This document shows positions 39,479-49,219 of a DNA stretch of 64,000 nucleotides, in pieces. Source of the stretch: Steinernema hermaphroditum (lineage: Eukaryota > Nematoda > Chromadorea > Rhabditida > Steinernematidae); contig CM059621.1 in assembly GCA_030435675.1 (NCBI GenBank), positions 9,672,001-9,736,000 of the forward strand, written 5' to 3'. The notes beneath the pieces were generated by a model that had not been told where the DNA came from, did no database searches, and worked only from the letters and a program-made list of their open reading frames with translations. The first letter of the stretch is position 1; each line of letters starts with the position of its first letter. Made by a program: the position numbers and the translations under genes.

Positions 39479-41332
39479 CTAGAATAGCTTTGGCCTGTTG
39501 GTGCACCAACTGCGCTGCCAAGCGAATTCCCTTCCCCAGGCGGATGCGAATCCATCCACTCCCTCCGATCCTATGTCCGGATAACGCGACAGAAAACGAG
39601 CGCATTTCGCATTACGACTATTCGCGAAAATATCTATGGTCGGTCGGCCCCAACGCTGGGCGCACCATTCAAAAACGTCGTGTTGTATTCCCCAGTCATC
39701 TCGATCTAGAAGCCGACTGGCTTCATCTGCAAGGATATTCTGGTCCCTAGGGACCCGTACGGGATCTAGTTCAGAGCCTAGGCCTTCCATGTAATCAAAA
39801 ATGCCCTCGGCTAAACACTGAAGCTTTCCTATGGAACTGCCTTTGTTTATGATGCTTACGGCGCTCTGGTTATCAATCTGTACGCGTACCCGCGCGCCTC
39901 GAAGCTCATCCGCGTAGGCCTGTATCGCAAAGTGAACTGCGGCGACCTCTCTATACGCGCTTGATTCAGCACGTTCCTGCTGGTCAAGGTTTATGCCAGT
40001 TCTCACTGTTGAGCCATCCTGAAGCCACAACACCGCCCCAGCACCTGTAGCTGACGCATCTGTGGCTAAGCGTTTCGTGCATAACTCCACCTCTAGTGAC
40101 TTCACATTTCGCTTTCTCCCATTTCCCACCACCATCAAATCGCGCAATTCCTCGCTAGAGAGAGGCTGCTTAGCGCGCGCTGACAGATTCTCCATCTGCC
40201 TCAACGTAGTATGCAAACTGCGGGCTTTCAAAGATGTCACCGGTCCGAAAACAAAGCTAACAGATGCTAAAGTGCCCGCAAGTTTCATTCTATCTTCTTT
40301 GGTAGGCGCCGCTGTCTGCAAAATATCCGACAGCTTGCACCCCAACTTGTGCATACGCTTATCTGTTATACTAACCGAGAAAAGTTGCAAGTTTATGGGA
40401 AAACCTAACCAAGAGATGGCCTGAGCCGGGTTCCACTGACATTTTTCTTCCGAAGTGACTACTCCTGCTGCCTGCAAATCATTCCTAACCATTGTCACAA
40501 AGGAATTGCATTGCTCTTTCGAAGGCGCGAATATCAACCCGTCGTCTAAGTACAAGGCACAACTGATGCCACTTTCGCGCCATTTGCTCAATAGCGGGCG
40601 AAATAGTTTTGTGAATAGCATGGACGCTGGCGCTAGACCGAATGGGAGCACATTAAACACGAAATACTGACCCTCCCATTCAATCCCTAAGAACTCGCGG
40701 TCCTCTGGGCGGATATCGATATGATGATAGCCCGACTTCATGTCAAAACTGGCCATGAAGCCTCCTTTGGGGAGCATGGCTGCTACGTTTTCGAAACGTT
40801 CAAACGTGACCGATTTGCTCTCCATAAACTTATTCAACCACGAAAGATCAATTATAAGGCGCGGTTTGGTGCTATTATGGACGACAGCCATAGGGCTAAC
40901 CACTCGCGGCCTACGCGCCACCAGGCTTATTGCTCGCGCGGCGTATAACGACGCTAGTTCCGAGCGTACAAATTCCCTATCTCGCATGTTCATGTGCGCA
41001 TTAGCCCGGCAAAACATAGGCACGGAAACATTCGCTTTGAAAGGTAACGCATACCCATTTCTGATCACATTCAAAATCCATACCGGGAAAATTTTGGAAA
41101 TGTCGGGGTGGAAATGTCGGGGTGGAAATGTCGGGGTGGAAATGTCGGGGTGAAATTGTCGGGGTGGAAATGTCGGGGTGGAAATGTCGGGGTGGAATTG
41201 TCGGGGTGGAATTGTCGGGGTGAAATTGTCGGGGTGGAATTGTCGGGGTGGAAAAATTCGGGGTGGAAAAATTCGGGGTGGAATTGTCGTGTCACGGGTA
41301 CGCACACAAAAAGCCTCGATGATGGTCTGCAA
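39479..41332 (-). CDS. Reverse transcriptase-RNase H polyprotein of a DIRS/PAT-like retroelement
   Basis: A 617-codon open frame. Reverse transcriptase blocks: PRLIIDLSWLNKFMESKSV, ASFDMKSGYHHIDIRPEDRE, VFNVLPFGLAPASMLFTKLF, SCALYLDDGLIFAP (YLDD active site) and ISWLGFPINLQLFSVSITDK. RNase H blocks: RLATDASATGAGAVLWLQDG, YREVAAVHFAIQAYADELRG and VQIDNQSAVSIINKGSSIGK, then NILADEASRLLDRDDW. After this come PTIDIFANSRNAKCARFLSR and VDGFASAWGREF, as in the region after RNase H of DIRS-order and related elements. The end is frameshifted: GIPYWPSHFFFPSVWDGQDW continues in another frame at 39334-39555. The N-terminal 80 residues come from a 14-bp minisatellite (41098-41290), not from a natural N-terminus. 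No gag was seen. Confidence 0.85.
   Translation of the reverse strand: MQTIIEAFCVRTRDTTIPPRIFPPRIFPPRQFHPDNFTPTIPPRQFHPDISTPTFPPRQFHPDISTPTFPPRHFHPDISKIFPVWILNVIRNGYALPFKANVSVPMFCRANAHMNMRDREFVRSELASLYAARAISLVARRPRVVSPMAVVHNSTKPRLIIDLSWLNKFMESKSVTFERFENVAAMLPKGGFMASFDMKSGYHHIDIRPEDREFLGIEWEGQYFVFNVLPFGLAPASMLFTKLFRPLLSKWRESGISCALYLDDGLIFAPSKEQCNSFVTMVRNDLQAAGVVTSEEKCQWNPAQAISWLGFPINLQLFSVSITDKRMHKLGCKLSDILQTAAPTKEDRMKLAGTLASVSFVFGPVTSLKARSLHTTLRQMENLSARAKQPLSSEELRDLMVVGNGRKRNVKSLEVELCTKRLATDASATGAGAVLWLQDGSTVRTGINLDQQERAESSAYREVAAVHFAIQAYADELRGARVRVQIDNQSAVSIINKGSSIGKLQCLAEGIFDYMEGLGSELDPVRVPRDQNILADEASRLLDRDDWGIQHDVFEWCAQRWGRPTIDIFANSRNAKCARFLSRYPDIGSEGVDGFASAWGREFAWQRSWCTNRPKLF
41098..41290. 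repeat. 14-bp minisatellite (unit TCGGGGTGGAAATG)
   Basis: About 13 units of TCGGGGTGGAAATG, with AATTG variants, lie directly upstream of the reverse transcriptase frame. The array reads through it as a HPDISTPTFPPR-type repeat. Confidence 0.9.
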
Positions 41333-41419
41333 CTGCCGTTCGCGATGTTGTCTAGACTGGGGAGGATCTTCTAGAAGTTTCTGTTGATGGTCGTTCAGAC
41401 AGCTGTTGTAGACAGTAGA

Positions 41420-42133
41420 CAGCTTTCTGCAGAATCGGGGAGAAAATGGTCGTCGATGACTGGCTGCGACGACACTTTGATTCTACGCAGAAGGAAACCG
41501 TTTGAGTGGACAAACCCAGGGAAGCCCGTAAGAAGCTCGAAGTCCAAGTAGTACTATTCTTGTTCTGTCGCGTTGTTGTTCATTGTTTGGCTGCAGTAGT
41601 GATGGTGTTGTTGTTGATTGTAACCACTCTCTAAGCTGAATGAAGCAACACATGTTGTTATATGGTGTTAGGAAGAGAGGCGTTAGGGGTAGTAGGGGAG
41701 TCACCTGTTGGAATCTGGCGGAGCAGAAATGCGCTTTTCCACGGAGTGGAAAAATGGCAATTTTTGCTTTGTTTGTCGCCGAAAACTGCGGTACTGCTTA
41801 CCTTGTTAAAGAAAAGTTATCGGTAGAGGTCTTGAAGTGATTGTCCTGTTTGGATGAGACCGATTACTGTAGTGCGACGGCGGGAATTGTTTCTATTAGC
41901 CATCAGACAGTCTCGACGTGCTCTTCCAGATTTTGGCCTTTTGCAGAGTCAGTGGTGCTGCTAGGGAAGTTTCAGCTGCATGTTGGCTGTGTTGTGTTTG
42001 GTGGCGTCGTCCCACTTGCGCTCTGTTTCCGACTCCTTGATTTAAGATTTCGGTTCGCCTTTTGATGAACAGACAGTTAATTCGTTTATGTTACTCACAG
42101 ATACTAACAGATTTGGCCTTTGACTCTATACTG
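41420..42133. other. Intergenic, no gene seen
   Basis: The region contains a possible retroelement end (GAAATGCGCTTTTCCACGGA at about 41728, the inverse of the GAAAAGCGCATTTC words near direct repeat S) and otherwise nothing that could be assigned. Confidence 0.4.
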
Positions 42134-44150
42134 ATGAGCAAGGCCGAAGTGGAAACAGCGAAGGTGAGGATCGACCTTCGCAAGAATCGGATATACCCGA
42201 TCACGCCGCTGCCGGACAAGCCCGACGGGCGATCCCGAATGCCGGTGGAGAACCCGGTCACGGTCACCATTGAAAGTGACACGGAAGAAGCCTCCAGCTC
42301 AGCGCGCGCAACCGTGGCCAAAAACGCCACATCGACGCCGAAGCAGATATCTGGTAAGGTAAGTAAGATCGTAGTGCTATAATCTCTTGCGGTGTGTTTA
42401 AGAAGAGGCGCGTTTCCGACGGTGCTGTGCGAAAGATTGATAATTGGTTTACACCGAAAGGTGGCGTCAAGAGAAAAGCCAAAGCTGAAGAGTCTCGGGT
42501 ATTTTACGACAGTATCGTATCTCGTACTACTTAGGACATTTAGAACAATGTCAACGCCGAAGTGGAGGCGACCGATAGCTGTGCTGAGCAAAGCACAAGA
42601 GGCGATCGAACCGAGGATGAACGACACCCGAAAGCCTCTTTCAAGGCCAGGATATTCGACTGCGCGCCCGTTCCATTGTTGCACTTTATCCCTTCTTGCT
42701 CTCCCGTAATTCCGGATTCACCAGAAAGTATGCCGGCGCTTCGTATGATCGACGACGTAGACGGCCTCCCGTCGAAATTTCACAAGTTGTTTCTGAGAAG
42801 TGATGAGGCACGGAAAGGCTCGGAGTGCATAGAATTATCATATATTGACGAATGGGAAATGTGGAAATATTACAAGAAGTAGGTCCATATTTTGTTCCTG
42901 CTCTTCAGTTGTTTCTTCAGAATGTCAACAATGAGTCGCATATATGCAACTCGTGCGCAGGTTCAAGAGAGGCAAAATGTCCCCTGGAATATCCTGATCC
43001 AACCAAAAAGTGCAGAGAATTTGGCTTGGAACGAAAACGCTCTGAAGACGATACAGAGCTGGTTAACCGACTGGAAAAAGGTGCAGCTAAGGCAGCAAAC
43101 GCAAACAGAAAGCGAGAACACTAAGAGAAGGGGCAAGAGAGAAAAGGTCGATTCTGAAAGCGATGACGCTGTCGAAGATGAGGACGCAGATTACATCCTG
43201 TCGCGGACGGAAATGATAGAAAGCTATGAAAACCCTCTGTGTATTGTGGGGGCTCGTGGATACGGCAAAACAACTCTGGTAAGTGTGTGTTCCAGGCTCT
43301 GAGATCGGCTGTACTGCTTTAGCTTAACGTGGCTACTGCAGCGGAAGGCTATTCGGCGATTGAACGAGGAGTAGATTCTGACCGCAGCCAGCAGAACTTA
43401 CTGAAACTTAAAGAAGCAACTTGTTCACACAGAGTTGGTGCAAACCGATTGTAGCTCGAAATGAAGGTTTTCATTTTAGATGACAACCGACATCCGCAAA
43501 CTCTTCAACAAATCTAACAAGATTAGCAAGCCGACCGAATCAGTATCTCGCCAAAAGGCGGCAACCATGAAGAAAAGGAAAGAATTCAGTGTGCTCGTTT
43601 TCGAAGATGTGGACCTTGAGGACGAATCCTTTTGGGGTCCACTGAAGCAGCTTCTGACAGATTCGAAGATTCCGATTGTGCTGACTTGTGTCGAGGTATC
43701 AGTCGTGGAAGGAAGGTTCGAAAACCCGAAAATCATCGGGCTGGAGCAACCCGATATAAATCTTCAAACCGAATATCTAGAGGTGCGAGCGTTCTTCAAT
43801 GCTCGTTGCTACGGTACTTCTTGCAGGCATCTCTCTTCGGTCTTGCTCACACGCGGATCCCAAAGGATTTCGTCAAAGAGTGTTTAAAAGCATTCGACGG
43901 CGATTTTCGGAGATGCCTCAACCAACTGCAGGTGGCGTTGTCCGACAAGCCGAGCGTTATTTCGCTACAAGACGTAACAGGGGACCACTCCGACCGCGAG
44001 GACGCCGAGGATGATCTTTCACAGTTACGCTTTGAGCACCCATGGCAGAAGCAGAATGCCGCCAGCAGAGTTTCTAGATCTGAGGGAGAGTCGAGCCTAG
44101 AGAATGCCTGCCGCACCAGAACTCGACGAAGGAGGGAGTTTCCGTTTTGA
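42134..44150 (+). CDS. ATAD5/ELG1-like AAA+ protein
   Basis: The gene starts at ATG 42134 (MSKAEVETAKVRIDLRKNRI) and stops at TGA 44150. The N-terminal half is disordered and charged. RKIDNWFTPKGG is a PCNA-interaction-like motif in place of QxxIxxFF (tentative). The AAA+ core has LCIVGARGYGKTTL (Walker A, with GARGYGKT instead of GPxGxGKT), then EFSVLVFEDVDLEDESFWGP (Walker B FEDVD) and IPIVLTCVEVSV (sensor 1 region, as ILTTSD in ATAD5). A lid-like helix IPKDFVKECLKAFDGDFRRC follows. ATAD5/ELG1 forms an RFC-like complex that unloads PCNA from chromatin in the nucleus. The encoded protein is much shorter than human ATAD5. The exon around 43270-43480 and the junction near 43780 need transcript evidence. 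Confidence 0.65.
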
Positions 44151-44306
44151 TGTGCATTGAACGTGTGTACACTGGTTAGCGAATGAACGGTTCCATGATC
44201 TCACTCATAGAATTCTTTTATGTTGCAAGCTTTACAGTCGTACTCGTATACAGTAGTTATTAGATACGGTCCATATGTGATATGTACGCGGGGTTTTTGG
44301 TTATTT

Positions 44307-47300
44307 ATAAGAGCAGAAGGTCCACGGGCTGATCGATCTGCAGGAGCAGAGGATCAAAAGGGAGCGTGTCGTCGTTCGGAGGGGAGTTGACTTCCGCCAC
44401 CGCGAGGGTCTCGTTCCCGAACTTACTGTCGTCCAGCTTCGCGCAGCGGCCCTAAAGCACGTTAGGCTCCCGAGGCGATCGAGGGAACTGACCGGGTCGC
44501 CCTTGTCCTCGAAATCCATCTTAAGCTCGAACCCAGGCTTGCACTGACACGTTATGGTCGTGGAGTCGCAGAAGGCGTTGTCTACGTCGATGCACTGCTC
44601 TTCGAACACTACGGTGGGCAGGCAGAAGCCTCCGATGGTGCCGTTGGCGCGATCGGAGACGGAATCCATGAAGACTACGGTAGTCAGGTCGCGGCATCTG
44701 CCGGCGATGTCGATGAATCCGAGCGGACAGTGGGACACACACGATGAGCGGTGGATGAGTTTGTGCGCCGGACACCCACAGTATCCTCGGATGCATCTGA
44801 ATATTACCGTACTCATCGATAACGAAAAAGGGGCTGAGTCACGCTAGGAGCCCAGCAATTTGAAAGCCCCCTGAGGCGCTTCCAATCCGGGAATTCCACT
44901 TGATTTCCCCCGAAGAACTCACTTCGCGTCGGGACAGCTGAGAGAACACTGGATGTCGGCGGTGCATCCCTTCTGGCCCACGAAGTACTCTGAAAGCGCA
45001 GCCGTTCGGAGAAGGGGATCAGGCCACTCACGTCGCTCGCACTTGTCGCCGACCTTCGTCCATTCTCGGGGACATCCGTCGGCCTGGAGCGGTGCCGCCG
45101 GATTCTGGAGGGGTGTCGCTGGCGCCGGAGGGGGAAAGACGCCAGAGGGGTTCAGGGGAGAGCAGCAGACGGAGCGGCGACACTCGAAGGGCGGCGGACA
45201 GGGCGTCGAGGCGTCGCACATCGTGGGTCGCCCGGAGCCGTCGACGAGGGGCCGCGAGGGCGCCTCGCAGCGGGAGGGCCGAGGACGCGAGAAACGGAGC
45301 GAGGACTCTATGGGTGCGCAGCAGAAGGAGTTCTGCTTCTCGGCGGAGTAGATGCAACTGTAGGGGACGCGGTCGGTGGGACACGGCGCCAGCACCATGT
45401 GACAGGCGGGCGGTGTCCGCGTCCGCGAGTTCTGCGGCATATAGGGGATCTGCCCCACAGGACAGAAGCCCTCGAAGCGCTGGCTGCTGAAGTCGGCGGA
45501 GCAGCAGAGGAACTGCGCCGCTACCGTACTCTCGCGACACGTGAAGCCGAGGGGACATTGGCCCTGCTGCATGGGCGAGCAGAAGATCTTGTCGCCGGAC
45601 ACTGGAAGGGATCGGGCGTCAGACGGCGCAGGAAGCACTCACAGGGCTGCTCGTAGGCGACTCCGCGGAGACACTGGGCGTCCGTGCGTCGCTTCTCGGT
45701 GCAGCAGAGGTGCACCTGGGGTACGCTAGAGGCGACGCAGCGGAAGGGACTCGGGCAGGCGGTGGAGCCAACGGGGCACTGGAGGGGCCGTCCCAAGTAG
45801 AGGTACGGTGTCGAGCGGGAGGGACATCGCGCCGAGAGTGCCGGGTTAGGGCAGCACACGGAGCGCGCCGATGTTCCTTCGCAGGAGAATCCCGAGGGGC
45901 AGTTGGCCGAGTTCATGAAACATTCGTGCTGGGATCCGGAAGGAAGCATTCCCTTCGGGCAGGAGGGTGCCGCCACGACTGGGCAGCAGTAAAAGAGGCC
46001 GTTCGAGGAGGCCTGGCACTCGAAACTCCGCGGACACTCCCCGGTGACGTGAGAGAGGCACTGCTTCGGGCGTCGACTTCCTGAAAAATACTGTAGTCTG
46101 AGGAGGGTTATGTAGTCGACATGCCCTCTTCGAAGAAGGGCATTCCTCCGGCAGGGCAGAAGGCGGTCTTAGAGGGGACGGATGGGCGGCAGCAGATGCG
46201 GACGGAGGCGACGTTAGAGGCGGCGCAGATGGTCCCCGAGGGGCATCTGGCGCGGTCGCAGAGGAGCGCCTGGCGGGGCACAACGAAGTAGGGCGTAGCC
46301 TGGGAGGCACAGCTGAGCCCCGTCTTGCAGCAGAAGCCTTCAGAGGAGCGCCCGATGCAGACGAAGCCGGAGGGACACTCGCCCGGGGCGTTCACTGCGC
46401 ACTTCTGGCCGTTGGAGAGGAGCCCGCTTGGACAGAACTTCCACGAATTGTACACCGAAGCGGCGCCGCGCACACAGCAGATACCGTAGTTAGGGACAGT
46501 GCTGAAGGTCGGGGTACAGAGGGTGCTCGAGGGAACGTACCTGCTCTGGAGACACTCGCTGCCGGCGGGGCAGCTGGGAGCGTTCAGCCTGCACGCCACC
46601 TGGCTGTCGGAGCCGGGGATGAGGAAGGGCCGTCGGCCACGGGGGCACTCCGCCTTCCACTTGCAGCACACGGGACTCCCGGAGCGTGGGGAGCGGACGC
46701 AGGAGTGCCGGTCGGGGCAGGAGAAGGGAAGGTTGAGGGTGCACGAGGCGGGACGTCCGCTCCGGAGCCGCGGGACCATTCCCTCGGGACACACCTCGGA
46801 GGCGAGGCAATAGCGCTCGCAGGAGAAGGCGTCGGCGAAGTGGTTAAGCTTGTTTGCGCACCCGTAGAAGGGGACGCACTTGCCGGCGGCGGCGTCGAAG
46901 ACCCAGAACGTCCGCTGGGCGCCAATGCAGGCGTTTGATGCCGTCTTTGGGGAGCTACAGACGAGCTTCTTCGAGGGGCAGCAGAAGCCTTCGCGGCAGG
47001 AGTACCCTGCTGGACAGGCGACGTCACCCGCGCAATCCTGAGGAGCGCCCGAAGGGTCGCGGAGCGGGGGAACACCCTCGCAGACGTGGTCATGGCGGGA
47101 CACACAGACGGAGGTGCACTCCTGGAGGGATATGAAGTTGTTGTGAGTGGCACCGCAGCCGAAAAACTCGAACGGGCGACACTCGGTCGTCTTGGCGTCG
47201 AAGTAGAAGCGCTGGATGGTGAGCACCTCGGAGAAGCAGCGGATCCCCGCAGAGAAGGGTCCCGCCGCGCAGACGTCTTCTGCAAGCCGACTGTTTGCTC

Positions 47301-48870
47301 GGGGGTGATTAGGGGATTTACCCACCGGTAGAAGGACAGCACACGTGGTGGGTCCCGAAACGCGCGGGCAGACATACGTGACTGGGGGGGCAGGTAGCGG
47401 GGCTCGAGGGCGAGCAGTGCGCCACCGACGATGCCACCCTGAAGCCGACGCCGGAGGGACACTGCGCCTCCAGGCAGAAACCCTCGCACTGCTCCACCGT
47501 CTCAAAGTTGTTTGCGTTGCCTGAAGCGGAGTTACCGTAACCCCGAGGACGAGAGGCTCACCTCCGCACTGGCTGAACTGGAAGCTGCGGCAAGAGCCCG
47601 TGGCGCCGTCGAAGTAGAAGCGCCGTACGGAGGGGCGTGTCGAGGGGCACGAGGTCCCTGCGTTCCATGACAGAAGACAGACGTGCTCTGCAAGACGACG
47701 GCGTCGTGTGTGGCGGCGAGGGGCTTACCTGGCGCCGGACAGCAGAACTTTTCCCCACTGCGTGTGACGCACTCGAAGCCGTCGGGGCACGGATTCTGAG
47801 GACCACACGAAGTGGCGCGGCCCCCGAAGGGCATGCCGGCGGGGCAGAGGCCTTTCGCGGGGCAGCAGCGTCCGTTGCGGCACAAGAAGTCCGCGGGGCA
47901 CGGAGCAGAGGCGGAGCAGGGCTCCGGGAGTTCCTCGCCCGGGCACTCCTCCGAAGGCGCCGTTTCCGAAGTCGTCTTGGAGCAGCAGACGTGCGCGTTG
48001 AAGAGGGTCGAGCGCGCACAGAAGAAGCCGCGGGGACACGAGCTGAACATGGGTTACGGTACCGGGGAGGGGGCGCTCACGAGGAGGAGTCGGGGGAGCA
48101 CTGGAGATGGGTGCCGGAGCCTGGTTGCACGAAGCCGGCGGAGTTGGGAGGGCAGCCGAAGTCCTGGCCGCAGCAGCGCATAACGGCGCCGCGGACGACG
48201 TTGCAGCCGAAGCCGACGGGGCAGCTCTCGGCCCGATTCAAGGCACAGCTCCGAGGACGCCCCGAGCGCGGCTCCAGGAAGGTCACCTGCTCCAGGGCAC
48301 AGAGGATGGAGAGCGTCGAAGCGCCGCCTTCGGGCTGGCGGCAGCAGAAGGACTGGCCGCTGCGGGCGTACAGCGTGCACTCATAGCCTGGAAGGCGATG
48401 CATCGAGGTCGGGTCCCGATACGAACCTCGGGGACAGCTGCTGGACACAGAAGGGTTGCAGACGACCGGGGCGCTGAGACGCGTGAGGGCGACGCCGACG
48501 CCACAAAGGTCGTCCGGCGCCTGAAAGAGCGCGTGGAGCGTCGGGTCGTCGTCTACGGCGTTCGTCGAATGGCGCGCGGACAGCTCGCACTCCAGAGTCT
48601 TCGCGTTGAACTCCTTCCCCTCGACGCAGCTCCGTCGCGCGTAAACCCTAAAACCGCCTGATTCAGAGGATCGGGTCCCGTGCCCACCCTTCGAGGTTGC
48701 AATAAAGGTAGGAGGCGACGTCGCCGGGGTCGGGTTTCTTCGCGCTCGAGTTCGGGTCACAGTCCAGCTTCGACCACACGGTGTGCACCAGAACGATCTG
48801 GAAGGAGAGGCGCGCGTTGAGAGACTCGGCGGGAACGTACCGTAACCCATATCTTGAGAGAAAGCGTCAT
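44307..48870 (-). CDS. Secreted cysteine-rich protein with lustrin-type repeats and Kunitz domains
   Basis: I read the start at ATG 48870. The 43-bp intron gives a signal peptide MTLSLKIWVTIVLVHTVW. A chitin-binding-like N-terminus follows (SYLYCNLEG, RRSCVEGKEFNAKTLECELS). Then come many lustrin-type units of about 45-60 residues, each with the CPxGxxC...CC plan, for example CPAGSECLQS, CPSGFVCIGR and CPRGFFC. Three Kunitz domains lie in the middle: RFYFDGATGSCRSFQFSQCG at about 47600, RFYFDAKTTECRPFEFFGCG with ISLQECTSVC at about 47200, and FWVFDAAAGKCVPFYGCANK with AFSCERYC at about 46850. The C-terminal part has EGF-like loops (FDSTTITCQCKPGFEL-type) and ends LLLQIDQPVDLLLL. Extracellular matrix or cuticle and protease inhibition are likely roles. 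It is GC-rich with about 15 tiny introns. Some intron joins are approximate. Confidence 0.8.
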
Positions 48871-49219
48871 CTTCTCGGAGGACTCTCCGAGGGAGTGAGG
48901 GGACAAAGAAGGCCTCGACGAGTACAGTGGGTCGCGGGCAGGGCCGGAGGGCGTGGCGGGACTGGTTGCCCCGACGGCCAGTCATCTGCTCAAATAGCGC
49001 GCGCTCAATTGAGACAATAATTCCATTATTATGTCACAGGAGGCGACCGAACACCGCAGTCCTAAGTCGCGGATTACACGAAAAAGCAAACGCACGGACC
49101 TAAGCCGTCGCCCGGTGTCAGACGCTTCAAGTAGGTAGCAAGTGTTTGTCACGTTCTGCAAAAACAAATGATTTATCGCACGAAGAACCCAAAACCAGCG
49201 CTAACGGTAATCACGGTCT

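Noticed and set aside
45028..45558. Alternative frames in the GC-rich Kunitz/lustrin gene on both strands
   Set aside because: GC-rich coding DNA leaves many shadow frames; only the frame with CPxG...CC repeats has family features.
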